The translations under genes and the position numbers were made by a program. Under the pieces are notes generated by a model that saw nothing but the letters and a program-made list of their open reading frames with translations, did no database searches and was not told the origin of the DNA. Source: Sparassis latifolia (Eukaryota > Basidiomycota > Agaricomycetes > Polyporales > Sparassidaceae). From it: a stretch of 64,000 nt of DNA. Location of the stretch: the NCBI GenBank assembly GCA_018466975.1, contig CM031561.1, positions 1,860,001 through 1,924,000 of the forward strand. Reading direction: 5' to 3'. Shown piece after piece: positions 45,475 through 56,852 of this stretch (positions are counted from its first letter, which is position 1; each line of letters begins with the position of its first letter).

Positions 45475-45960
45475 ATGGCTTTGGCACGACCCACCGTATG
45501 TTATAGTCTTTGCTCTTTTCTTTCCTTTGCCTGCCATCTCACGTTTCTGTTCTTAGACAAAGCTCCCTCCTGGCGCTAACAGGATTCTGTTCGTTAAGAA
45601 TCTGAACTACCAGATTACAGGCGAAGACTTGTATGATTTGTTTGGACGCTACGGTGGTATCCGCCAGATTCGCATTGGAAATGAGCAGAAGACCAGAGGG
45701 ACTGCATTTGTGGTGTTCGATGATGTGATGGACGTGCGTTTTCCTAGAATACAATTCGAGTCTACCGTTGACAGTTGTATCGACAGGCAAAGAATGCGCT
45801 TGATCATCTGAATGGTTTCCATCTTCAGGAGCGGTACATTGTAGTTCTATACCATATGCCGGCCAAGCAAGATGCGGCGGCGGCGAAGGCTGACCTCGCC
45901 CGCCGAGAAGAAGAGTTAGCACAGTTGAAGAAGAAGCACGACATCAAGGATGACGATTGA
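45475..45960 (+). CDS. SF3B6: Splicing factor 3B subunit 6 (p14, branch-site protein)
   Basis: Three exons: 45475-45495, 45557-45733, 45787-45960; 123 residues, close to the 125 of animal p14. An RRM follows a short lead: NRILFVKNLNYQITGEDLYD carries RNP2 (LFVKNL), and GTAFVVFDDVMD holds RNP1. The end is AKNALDHLNGFHLQERYIVV then a Lys/Glu-rich tail (EEELAQLKKKHDIKDDD). p14 sits in the SF3b complex of U2 snRNP and contacts the branch-point adenosine during spliceosome assembly. Phase 0 introns of 61 and 53 bp; the ATG is set by the seven-residue first exon MALARPT. Very sure of the family. Confidence 0.95.
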
Positions 45961-48259
45961 CGCGTGCGTTTCGTATCACGGTTTCACTCCGTATGTTAGC
46001 CTTCACGACGACGCGAGGCCCATTGTGATTGTATTGTATTTTTTGCGTACTGTATACTATATAATTGTCTCCGTGCATGATGTGTCTTCCCGCAGAGAGT
46101 TCAATGTTTCTTTCCTTCTTGACCTTATCGGCTGCTCTATCTGCTGACCTTTTCCCCCATGCCGTGACTGCATCAATCTTCTTGATACCCAGTCTGTCGG
46201 CTTCCGTGATGGCAAGAATCGGATTTGCTGTGTGAGAATATTCACGGTAGTTTGTTGTTCTTCTCATGCCTTTTTGACGATGTTAACTGTGCCGCCTTAT
46301 ATGGTATGTTCCTTCCGTTGAGCATCTGAAGAGGATCGGTGGACTTAGTAAGTGAATATGCATTCATTGCTCCGCACCCACATACACTTGGTACTAATAG
46401 CGTGTATCAGTGCATCTCCCAAGGCCATATACAGGATAGCTCAACAAATTGTTACAAGAAACCACGTTCGCAGCGTCGATAAAAGTACAGTTTATACAAT
46501 TAACCTCATCACACGCAAGAAAATCACCCGCAACGCAGTTCTCCAATGCGCCGTGTATGTTACAATATTACTGTCCAAGAAATTCTGCCGATGCCGTTTG
46601 ACCAAGTGCCATTAAGCCAAGCCTGCAGCGGTGCAGTTCGGGCAATACGCATCGATATGAGGCGCTATGTGCGGTTGAGTACCGAAACAGGCCTCAGGTC
46701 ATATCCACTTACAATACATCTGGGGTTGCGGGCGACTGGAGAACTAGTTAGTCACTTAATTGGCGGCCCAAAATGCGTACTCACTATTGCCAGCAGTTTC
46801 TTGTGCAAAATGGTGGAACGCAATCCGGTGGATGCATCAGACTAAATTTGCAGGTCGGACTGTCGCATTTGATCTATGCATATACATCGGTAGATATGGT
46901 AGTCAACAAAGACTGAAAAGATTGACTGACCTCCTCTTCGGGCTGGTCATAGGAGCCATGATCACGGAGGACTCATCGAAGGCAGAAGACGACATACCAA
47001 AGATATGCCGTGCTGGCACCTAGGCGAGATGGAGGGCTGATGAGAGTCGACCTATACTGGAGGTTCGTGGCACTCACTTCACATAGAAATTGTAGACGCT
47101 GAATAGACCGAGGCAACAGAGGATTATGAGTATCGGGCATACCGATGAAAGTTCGAGACATTACCGACGCATTCTGCACATCGTGTGTAAATATGCAGGA
47201 GATTGAATACTCTGGGGAATATGTGTTACCGGTGCGTTGTGTCGGAGGTGATGTGGACTCTCCTTTATATACGAAGGGGAGCCTGTGCTCACGATGTATA
47301 CAGGACATGGTTGCCCGATAGTTACTAGCAAGTTCTACTTGGGTGCAGAGGGGCGCATCGTGCGACCTGTCACCGCGATTCTGAGATGTGATCGAGGCGA
47401 AAAAATTTCATGTGGGAGTTACGTTGATAGAATGTTTAACTTGTTTTGGATTCTGAACCGCAGGGGGGCGTACATCTGTGGACAATGTGGATGCCGATGC
47501 CACGACATGCCTATCCGGCCGTCCTTCCGAGATTGTCGCCCAAATGAGGCACTTTGGAGTGATTCCCTTCTGTGAAGCGCCAAAGTGTGGTATGTATCGA
47601 TACGTATCATGGGAGTGGTTCTCTGGATCTTGTTCGAATCGGCAATTAGCTGACATATTACCGGTATCGCTTATGTACAGGGAACACATCTATGGCGTCC
47701 ATAGGCTCAATGCGAGTTCAACCCGATGTTTTGCTCTGGCATGGGGGCTTAGGACGCCCATCGTGACCCGCAGCGAGAGTTTTGTGCATCTGTGCGTGTG
47801 CATGTATCCGTTCGTGCGTATGGTGTATGTTTTCTTCTGACGTGCACCATCTCTGAGTTGTCACTTACTTTCATGCAGTACGCCGGTCGTTCCGACGGAT
47901 CACGCATCGTCAATCTGGAGATCAAGAGGCCACCTAAGCCGCTTGTGCTCTGCCCTGAATCAACTGCAGATGGCGGGTCTATCTTACTGGAATCTACTTT
48001 GGGTCCTCGGTGTCTGTTCGTTTGCAAAGGCGGCGACAAGGAGGGCAATATTAATGATGGCGGCCAAAGCTCCACGCTTCGTTCATGACATCATTTCCAG
48101 CGTCATGATAAGGGTCGCCTGCCTTCGTTTACGAGAACCAACGATCGCGAATGCTCGAGAGCTTTCGTAAGGTACATCGGATCGCATCGATAGTACCGGT
48201 TAAAATACATGCGGGATAAATTCGACGTGGATACAAATACTAGTAGAACTTTGGTCATC
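45961..48259. other. Intergenic stretch
   Basis: 2.3 kb between SF3B6 and the RPA190 stop with no gene I can support. A TATA-like TATATAAAGG on the minus strand at 47262-47271 precedes several splice-like sites, but the candidate exons do not join in frame. Confidence 0.4.
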
Positions 48260-51200
48260 TCATGCATTTACTGGCGTCACAACGTCGAAAACACCCGTCC
48301 CTGACGAGTTGAGTCGACCTATCACGATGTTGCCGGAGGGTGTGGTCAAGTCATCGAAGTCACCATGAAGGGTGGCATCGGACAGGAACGCGGCCGTTGT
48401 TTCATACGATGCCTTCAGAAGAGGTGAAGGATTGGTCGAGATACCCTTGCGGTTGAAGGGCTTGTATCCGCCGTCGAACGTCTGCCAATGGAACGCGTCG
48501 ATTACAGCAAGAAGATACAACAAGTGGAGAAAGGTACACACCATGTAATCAGCAATAAGCTCAAGATGGCGAACATCAACGTCAATTTTGTACACCGCAA
48601 ACACGCCCGCGATCTCCCGCAAAATAGTTGCACGCGCTGCCTCCACTCCATACGCATACATAATCGCATGGATGTCGTTAGAATAGATGCCGTCTTCATC
48701 AATCATGCTCTCAACATCGCTGCAAGCGAATTGCCACAGACCAGAGAGATTTGATCCGTTCGTCGTAAGCTGTGTAAAGTGAGCGACCAGGATCGAACGA
48801 TTGATACCAAGTAATCTGACCTTGTACAGTGTTTCCCCGTTCTTTCCGTCCTCTTTGCTCTTGAAACAGTCAGTGATCCCAGGAATTTCACGTATAACAG
48901 TTTTAACACATGTTTTCTCCACGATGCCAACGAGTAGCAGCTTTGGCATGGTCGCTGAGAACTGCGGGCCAGCCATCGATCAGAGGTACTGCCAACGTTG
49001 TCGGGTGACAATTAACTCACCGAGAGTCCGATCGTACAACCCTTCTCATTGAACTGGAAGGATGTCGCATTAGGGAAGTTATGCATGAACAACTCCTCAA
49101 CAGTCTGTGGCTTTTCCGTTGTAGACTCTGGATCGTTGTCTCCGTCTTCCTCGCCGCTGGCTTCACGTGCATAGGCTGCTTCGATTTCCTCATTATCGAA
49201 TTCGCCGAGCACAGGTTCTTCATCTTCATCATCATCTTCATATGTAGCTTGCTCTTTTGTCTGACGCAGCCGTTTCGCCGCCGATGCATCGCCATCTCCT
49301 ACTTCGCTGTTCTCATCGTCATCTTTCTTCCCCTTAGCGCTGTCTTCAGCCTCATTATCTCCTTCAGCCTCGGCGTCGACCCCGCCCGCATTGCCAGGAC
49401 GCTCTCGCACCATTTTCCCTTTGCCCAGCCCCGATATCTGGCCCTTTAAGTCAGCATCCAACTTCTTCATCTCCACTTGCAACTCCTTCCTGAGTATCAT
49501 CGGGAATCTGGTGCCGAATGCTTCCATGATTTCTGCGGTTTCAACGTCATACACCGCTTGATACTGCGCTTTCGGATAGAACAGGAGTTCGATCATGAAT
49601 TCCTTGCTCCTGGCGTTGCCTTCTCCCATGAGGCGCTCCTTGACGATGGCCTTGTCCACAACATGAGAAAGTGCAAGTCGACTAGCTTTCTTGCAGAATT
49701 CGTCAACGTCTGACTCGGGCACTCCCGGACGAACCAACATGGTCATCGACGGTGTCTTTGGCTTTGTGGAAGCTGACATTACGATTTCTCTCAACCGTGG
49801 TATACCCAGAGTCACGTTCGCAGCACCGTGGCCTAAAAGGCAACCTCAATGTTAATCCTCTTCTGATCGAACGGATGTCTCACCAGCGAAGTGGAAGGTA
49901 TTCAACGTCATCTGCGTTGACGGCTCACCAACACTAACCAATGCGACATCAGCAATTGTTCAGAATCACTGCAGGTGGGAACGCACCCTTGTGAAGCAAG
50001 AAGGCCAACCGCTTCTCCGGGTTCCACGAGACTGCGCATGTATTTAACATTCATCAGCAGTCTAAAGTGCTTTGAGGAGACCGGATGTTTCCGCCTTTGA
50101 ATTGGCGCGTCGTCCTGTCCTTTCTTCCTCAGGAGGCCGTGAGGGTTCTTCTTGATGTATTCCTCGACCTTCTCAGCGAACTTTTCCGAGGTACTACCAA
50201 TATGCCGACTTGGATTGAAACGAGAGAGAGTTGGCTGGTAACTCTCATCCGGAGACTTCTTCTTCTGCTTCAAGATCGTCTTCATGTACTCCACCGCTTC
50301 CTCCGACACGACACCGTGGAGTGCTCTTGGCTTGTAACGATTGACAAACGAGATCTCATTGCGTGCAATGAACTCGAATTGTAGCAGGTGCTTCTGTTTC
50401 GTCACATCGAGCCCATCACCGCCATAGTGAAATTGATAAATGGAAGAATCACTTCCTCGCACAGTGTTGTCGTAATGAACGCGGATACCTTCCAGATGTT
50501 TGATGAGACACCGCTGGAGATAACCTGAACGTGAGGTCTTGACAGCAGTATCGATGAGGCCTTCTCGGCCGGCCATGCAGTGGAAGAAGAACTCCTGAGG
50601 TTTAACTCCTGTGAGGAAACGGCTTGCCACGTAACCGCCAGCAATAGCTTTGGTCTCGAAGGGTTTGAAAGATGGCAAAGTCTTCCCGCTGACCATGACA
50701 GGGACTCGACGACCTTCCAACTCTTGCTGGCCCAGCGCACAAGATATCTGCTGAGCATTGACGGCGCTACCCTTTGCACCAGAAAGTGTCATAGCTTGCA
50801 TATGGTTATGCGGGAATCGGCGCAACAGACCGTTGGGCATGCAAGCGTCGGCAATCGATTTGGTCAACTTGGCTAGCTTGCCCTTGACAGTCATATCAAG
50901 CCCAGCCATCTTGCTATCGTCTCGTGACACGTCCTCCAAGAGGGAACGAAGCACCATGAGCTTCTCATCTTCGTCGACCGTGCTGAGAGAAGGGAAGTTG
51001 TCGATTGCACCTTCAGTACCAAGTCCAGCCCCCTTTTGTAGTAGCGCCGTGCGCTTCGCGTTACCTTCAGGCGTCAAAGCCAAGTCATCTATCCGACACG
51101 TGAACGCCCGGTGCTGCAAGAACTTGGTGAACAGACGACTGAGAATGCCAAGCAGCTTCCCCGCGATATCTGATCCGTACAGTTCGTACACAGAATGCAC

Positions 51201-54200
51201 CAGCCCAAAATCCGTGGCGCCGAATGCTGACTTATCAAGAACTCCGGAAAGGAGCTCACCGTCCATGAAGATGACCTTGTCTTCTTGGGTATCCTTTCCC
51301 CACAGGTAACCGGGCACCTTCGCTTGTGAGTGCAGGTTCAGACCTTCAAAATTACTGGGCGTGATGTTTTTCATGACTGTAGAGATCTAAACACACAGAA
51401 ACCCGTCAGAGAGTACATACACGTGGGTAAGGATGACCTACAATTTGCTTTCCTGTCCACAGAGCTTTCGGTTTCCATATGGTTGGCGGCAAGGTGACTA
51501 GGCGGCCACTGTGATGGCCAGAGTCATCTTCCGGGCGAAGCGCTCCATATAACAGCTGGAAGTACTCTTCACGTGTGAAGAACGAGTCTTGCGCGGTCAT
51601 CCAGACACCAGCCACAACATGATCCTGAATTAAACCTCGCAGAGGTTTCCCAGACGTTGGCACCAGATACTGATTATCTGTGTTGGCAATGTACATTGCC
51701 TCGGAGCGTGCAACTTGGTTCTCTGCAAAGACTATTCAGATCCAATCCCATGAGCACGAAGATTTGACTTACGTGGAAAATGGATGTTCATCTCTGTAAA
51801 TTTATGTCAGACGCGTAGGACTAGCTCGACCAAACGTGTATTTACCATCACCATCGAAGTCAGCTGTTTGAGGACAAATTATGATGAGGGGACGACTAGG
51901 AGGCGGCAAGAAACAATCTCACCATTGTACGAATTGCTACGGAGTATCGTCAGTATCACAACGCCGCATGTGGCCGCAATTAGAACGTACCAGTTGGCGT
52001 AGTGCATTCGAATGGTCTTCTCTCCTTGTAACACGCGAGCTTTGTGGGCCATCATACTCGGCTTGTGCAACGTCGGCTGACGGTTCAATATCAAGATATC
52101 ACCGTCACGCAGATGCCGATACACTTTCTTATTTATGGCTGTAGTGCGGGTATAAAGGCCAGAGCGTGCGGAACCGTGGTCGCCTTCCTGCAGCGTAAGA
52201 AGTTGGTTCGCAATTGCAGTGCGCTGTTCAACACTGAGCTTGTCCTATTGGATTTGGGTTACAGATTGAAGCTCGTGTATGAGAGAGGACAGCTCACGAG
52301 GTACTGCAAATGGCCATCCTCGAACTCTACCATGGAAGCACCGGGATAGTTTCTGGTACCATTGATGACCAACTGCCGCAGCTCGTGGAAATTGAAGGGT
52401 GTGACGGGTTCAGGGAATGTCAACTTGCGAGCAAATACAGGTGGGATACCGATCTCGTTGGGTTCAATATTGACATCAGGAGAGATGACGGATCGAGCAG
52501 CATAGTTGACTCGTTTTCCCTGAAGAACGAGAGCAAGAGTCAAAAGCATAGCTTCGAGAGTAGATAGCAAATAGGCATACCATCATGTGCTTGCGGAACA
52601 AGCCTTCTTTCTTTTCAAGTCCCTGCTTCACACCTGCTGGCGGAAGTCTGCCTTGTCGCATCGGGGCTGGGTTCTTGCTACTATCGATGAAGCTGTTCAC
52701 ATCGATTTGCAGCTGTATGAGAGCGTCAAGAAGTGACTGCAACAGTCTCCGTCTGGTATCATCATCGACCTCTGAACCCTTCAGCGAAGCGGCCCGTACG
52801 CTGTCATTTAGGTCACGTAGTCGATATGAAGTATTGATGATTCTGGATAAAAGCTCGTTCTGCGGGTGTTCGAAGAGCATTTCACCCATCTTCGCCGGGG
52901 GTCGGAAGCGCGTTGGGCTAACTGGCACAACATCCAGAAAGAACATGTCGGCGGAAGCATACGACAAATTGTGCTTGCCCAGAGGGGCGAAAGGACCATG
53001 TCGACCAAAGAGCAGCGAACACACCACGGATTCATTTGCAAACAGACGTCGCAAATGGGCACGACACTCTTCAGGTGGCATAACACGCTCATTGCGCCCT
53101 CGTTTGCCCTTCACCTTCCCACTGGCCGATTTGGGTAAGTTCTTGGCTGCCGCCGCAGACTCAGCCTCATCTTCATTGTGCTCTGAGAAAACGTCCTCGC
53201 CGTCATCCTCTGATTCTGAATCTTGACTGGAGTCGTCTGCGCCGTCGTTTGCGTTAGAATTCTCGTTTGGGGCGGCCCTCACCTTTTGATCAAAGAGAAC
53301 ATTTGGTCTTTTCAAACCCATAGCTTCATGAGCTTGTTTCTGCTTTCCGGACAAGTCGTATTCGATGACCTTGGTGTACCCCTCCTTGCGGAAAGTGTAG
53401 GCGTGACTAGGGACATGCTCATCACCATTTCCTATTCAAGCTATGATGCATCATTGACTCACGCGCCGCATTTGGGGTTCCTGCATCTCTTCTGCGTGAC
53501 CACCTTCAAGAAGTCGGAGATCAGGGCCTTGCGCGCCTTGTAAACGAGCCCATCCTTGTACGCATCTCGTTTGCTCGTGGACGCAGCTGCAAATTGGAGC
53601 GCAACATAGGTGTTGACCCTCTGCTCAAATGCCTCGTAACTTTCGTGAAACTCAGCGTCCTCGTCATCGGGCTCTCCCTGCTTCGACTTCTTGTCCTTTT
53701 TCTCAGTCTGAACATAGAAATCGTTCAAAGTCTCAGCAGCGACAAGGAGTCCATGCTCCAAAAGGCGCAACTTCGCAACGTAGAGACAGAGCTACGGTAA
53801 ATACGCTTGTGAGAGCGTCTCACGATAGACTAGTAGGATGCACTCACCACCGACCGGTCGACCTTGAACCTATGGCAAAACAGACACACACCGCGGAGCA
53901 AATGATACATGTTTGTCATGAATAGCGGATGGAACACGGGTGCCGGTAGTTCTATGTGACCAAAGTGCCCAGGGCAGGTGAAATATGTTAGCCGGCATGT
54001 TGCACAACTGAGAAAGCCGTTAGATGCGTTTCACAGGGTGACTACTCGTACGGCGCACATGTCTGATCTGTCACTAGGTCCAAGAGCAGGATCGTAGAGA
54101 CCGCCAATAGTGGGACGGTTCAGGTCGTCGAGAAGTACGGGATTAACGATCTTCTGGACAGAGATGCGTCGGACATCGTCCGCAGAGAGAAAAGAGAAGG

Positions 54201-54243
54201 AAATGCTCGAGACTGTAGCAGGAACAGTTTGGGCAATGTTCAT
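48260..54243 (-). CDS. RPA190: RNA polymerase I largest subunit (RPA190)
   Basis: A minus-strand gene from ATG 54243 ([20 protein letters not shown]) to the stop at 48260-48262, with a dozen or so short introns; roughly 1,650 residues. Visible landmarks in order: the N-terminal clamp zinc motif CATC...CPGHFGH (split by the first intron, near 54000-54060); the acidic Pol I insertion ([19 protein letters not shown], 53170-53240); [18 protein letters not shown] (52100 on); the catalytic ADFDGD loop at 51845-51862, with the intron cut inside the GDE codons; a long exon 51374-49908 with [20 protein letters not shown], typical of the bridge-helix region; [18 protein letters not shown] at 49890 on, the trigger loop; a second acidic block ([15 protein letters not shown], 49200 on); and a conserved end. 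It makes pre-rRNA in the nucleolus. All catalytic motifs are intact. Confidence 0.95.
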
Positions 54244-54508
54244 GGCTAAGGAGGACAGAAACCCCGCTCCAGAGGACTAAGAGCAAAGTAATCTGCGTAG
54301 GTCTGCCAAAAATACATGCTAATCACGTGATCAATATCAGATTTAGAGGTCGATCGTGTCGCGGTTGCAGACTGCAGTCAACTTTCCATCAAGGTACACG
54401 AGGCAGAGTCGTAAACTTAGGTTGAGACAATAATATGCACTATCGTCGGAACAAGTCCGTGAATATCACTGTCAAGACAAACAAAATACCGTGTGGCAAG
54501 TGTAGACA

Positions 54509-55708
54509 CTATGTCATCCCACTACCCCTCCGAGTAGGTATCCGTTTGCCAGTCTTGATTTTCTGCGCCTCTCCAACAAGCTCCCCAATCAATTTGTTGT
54601 ATGTCTCCGAATCTTGCTGTAAAGCGTCCCGCGTCTGCAAGAGATACGTCAAGACTGTCGAAGTGTTGATTGTCTGCGTTTTCATCTCCGCGAGGAAAGT
54701 TTCCAGCTTTGTGACGGGAAGCAATTTCAAGGAGTCTAGTCGGTAATATGTCAGTCCAGCATCTTTCAGACAGAACGGAGATATGCGAACCTGTATCCAG
54801 ATCGAGCAATTCGGACAGTTTATTCTCGTCCAGGTCGGGTTTAGGTCCAAGTCGTAGTTGAGCAGCCGCAGACGCGGTGTAACCGGGACCAACACTTGTC
54901 ATGGGAGAACTTGGATGTGGTGTTCCTGCCCTTGAATTGCTCGCTGAGGGTAGTGGCCGCGATGGAGCAGTGCGAGGACCGGGAGGCGCGGACATGGGTC
55001 GAGTGGTAATTTGCAGCATAGGAAGCTTCCCGTTCGCTCGAGGGAGGACTTCATCGAGGTTCACTGGTATGCCGAGGGAAATAAGGTGCCGCCGACGTAT
55101 CCGCGAGCGTGTCCAGTTAACGGGTTGGAGCGCAGGAGGGGTAGGCGGGAGTAACATGGTATATAATTGACGACTGGAACAATCTGTGACTTCAGATATG
55201 AGCTGCCGGGTATGAGAATAAATCATGGGTACCTCTCGGGTGTCACTAATGTTTGGTTCAACCCTTCTGCTTGTCGTATATCGTCATTCGTCAGGTGGGA
55301 TATGTCGATGGTTGCCCATAGCGGCCCCAGTATGTCGTCTATCTGGTCCTGAAGATCTTGTCTAGACGGTAATGGGTGCAACTGTAAAGGTCCCCAATCC
55401 GCAAATGATGGGCCAGGTGTTGGTGTCTGCTCGCCATCGCCAAAAGCCACCTCTTCCCCAAACGCAGAGACGTCTTCAGCCACCTGTGCTCCTCCAAAAT
55501 CTCCAAAATCCCCAAAGTCATCATCCACCTCATCCTCCGACGCGGCCAGTGTCTCTGCAGGTGTTCCAAAGTTGTCGAACTCATCGAGTCCGTCTTGCGA
55601 AGAAAGAGCAGGTGAAACGGAGGATGATAAATGTTTGTCAGAGATTGTAGGCACCAAGTCGTTCGGTGCACCCCATACTGAGGCTCCAAAGGTGATATCG
55701 TCCTCCAT
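54509..55708 (-). CDS. LAA2-like clathrin/AP-1 accessory protein
   Basis: Three exons: 55233-55708, 54791-55173, 54509-54735, joined in frame by introns of 59 and 55 bp. Start MEDDITFGASVWGAPNDLVP at 55708. The N-terminal third is acidic with DDDFGDFGDFGG, a motif of the kind that binds the ear of the AP-1 gamma subunit, also FDNFG. The middle has NWTRSRIRRRHLISLGIPVN, which I recall from the YBL010C/LAA2 family, followed by a Pro/Ser-rich linker and a helical end (LETFLAEMKTQTINTSTVLT). The likely role is vesicle traffic between trans-Golgi and endosomes, with AP-1 and Laa1. Family assigned from memory of motifs. It is divergent from the Rrn11-like gene, the starts 112 bp apart (55709-55820, a shared promoter). 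Confidence 0.65.
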
Positions 55709-55820
55709 TCGCGAAAAGTAGCACTCACGGCGTGGACCGAGGTTATGTGGGAGTGGAGGCAGAGAAGTGACACACGGTGAGCGCTCGGCGCTCAGCTCAC
55801 GACGATCGTGTTTGCTGCGC

Positions 55821-56751
55821 ATGTCGACCGAGCATTCGTTCCTCTTCACCTCTCTCGACTCAAAGCAACCATCGACTGCGCGCAAAGTGCACATACGCCG
55901 CTTATTTGACATTCTCCATCTCAGTTTGCAGCGGAATGATCTCGTGCGAGCGCGTAGAGCATGGGTAATCCTAGCACGATGCAAAGAGACTCATTGGAAA
56001 TCAATGTGGAAGACTGCCCTTCTCCTTCTCGGCGCACAGGCTGAGGATGGCATGGATGCGGACGATACGAGAATCAACTTTCTGACCACTATGATGAGAC
56101 AGCACGCAGATGAAGTGAGTAAAGACTTTGTCGCAGACGATACGTTGACAATACACTGCACACAGCGTGAATCCATCCTTAAGGAACTTGTACTTCAATT
56201 GATACATGCCGGTCAGTATCGAAAGGCATTGGACGAGTTAGAACTGTTCGTGTTATTTTTGTGCGAAAGACTTCCAACAGCAAATGTTCAAGGATAAACA
56301 TCCGCCAGATTTCTTCCTTCGCTACCCTACCAAGACAACCCGGTTCTGCACGTGTATGCCGGTCTCATATGTCTATATCTTGCTCAGCCAAAAGCCAATG
56401 CGCTGATTGCAGATGAGCTGTCTGACGGTCGGTCTGTCGAGTTGTTATCAAGCGCTTTCTTTAACGATACCCGTCAGAATCTGGCTGGAATGCTGGCTTC
56501 TTGCGAGAAGCTCAAGGGCATTTCGAACGAGCGAAAGCAATTGATGCTGACAACACGGTTGCAACGACCTTCCTTGAACAGGTATAGCGGCAACGTGAAA
56601 CATTCCGAGATTCACTGACGTCTTCCTGGCATTCTCTTAGCTCCCCACAATTACCAACCCAGCACAGCCCGATCGCACTACCCCGGAATCGGACGACGAA
56701 GACGTGACAGTAGATGATGCAGGCCAACGCCGCAAGCGCATCAAGACCTAG
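55821..56751 (+). CDS. Rrn11-like RNA polymerase I initiation factor subunit
   Basis: Start MSTEHSFLFTSLDSKQPST at 55821, then IRRLFDILHLSLQRNDLVRA and RRAWVILARCKETHWKSMW, a helical repeat resembling the TPR-like part of Rrn11, the core-factor subunit of Pol I in fungi. Introns near 56115-56165, 56247-56308 and 56582-56640 separate further blocks (RESILKELVLQLIHAGQYRK, DNPVLHVYAGLICLYLAQPK). The last exon ends in an acidic piece and a basic nuclear-signal-like tail (GQRRKRIKT) before TAG 56749-56751. About 250 residues. If correct it recruits Pol I to the rDNA promoter. Assignment is by remembered family pattern. Its end is convergent with RIX1, 101 bp apart. Confidence 0.6.
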
Positions 56752-56852
56752 AAATCGCGATGTATTCGCACCGATGCCAGCACCGATTACGATTTTGTTT
56801 TGGTGCAGGCTATCTTGAAGAAGTAGATGCTGCGCGAATCATTCAAGCGCTG

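Noticed and set aside
46973..47275. Small spliced gene behind a TATA-like box on the minus strand
   Set aside because: The splice sites look good but the candidate exons from ATG 47161 run into a stop when joined.
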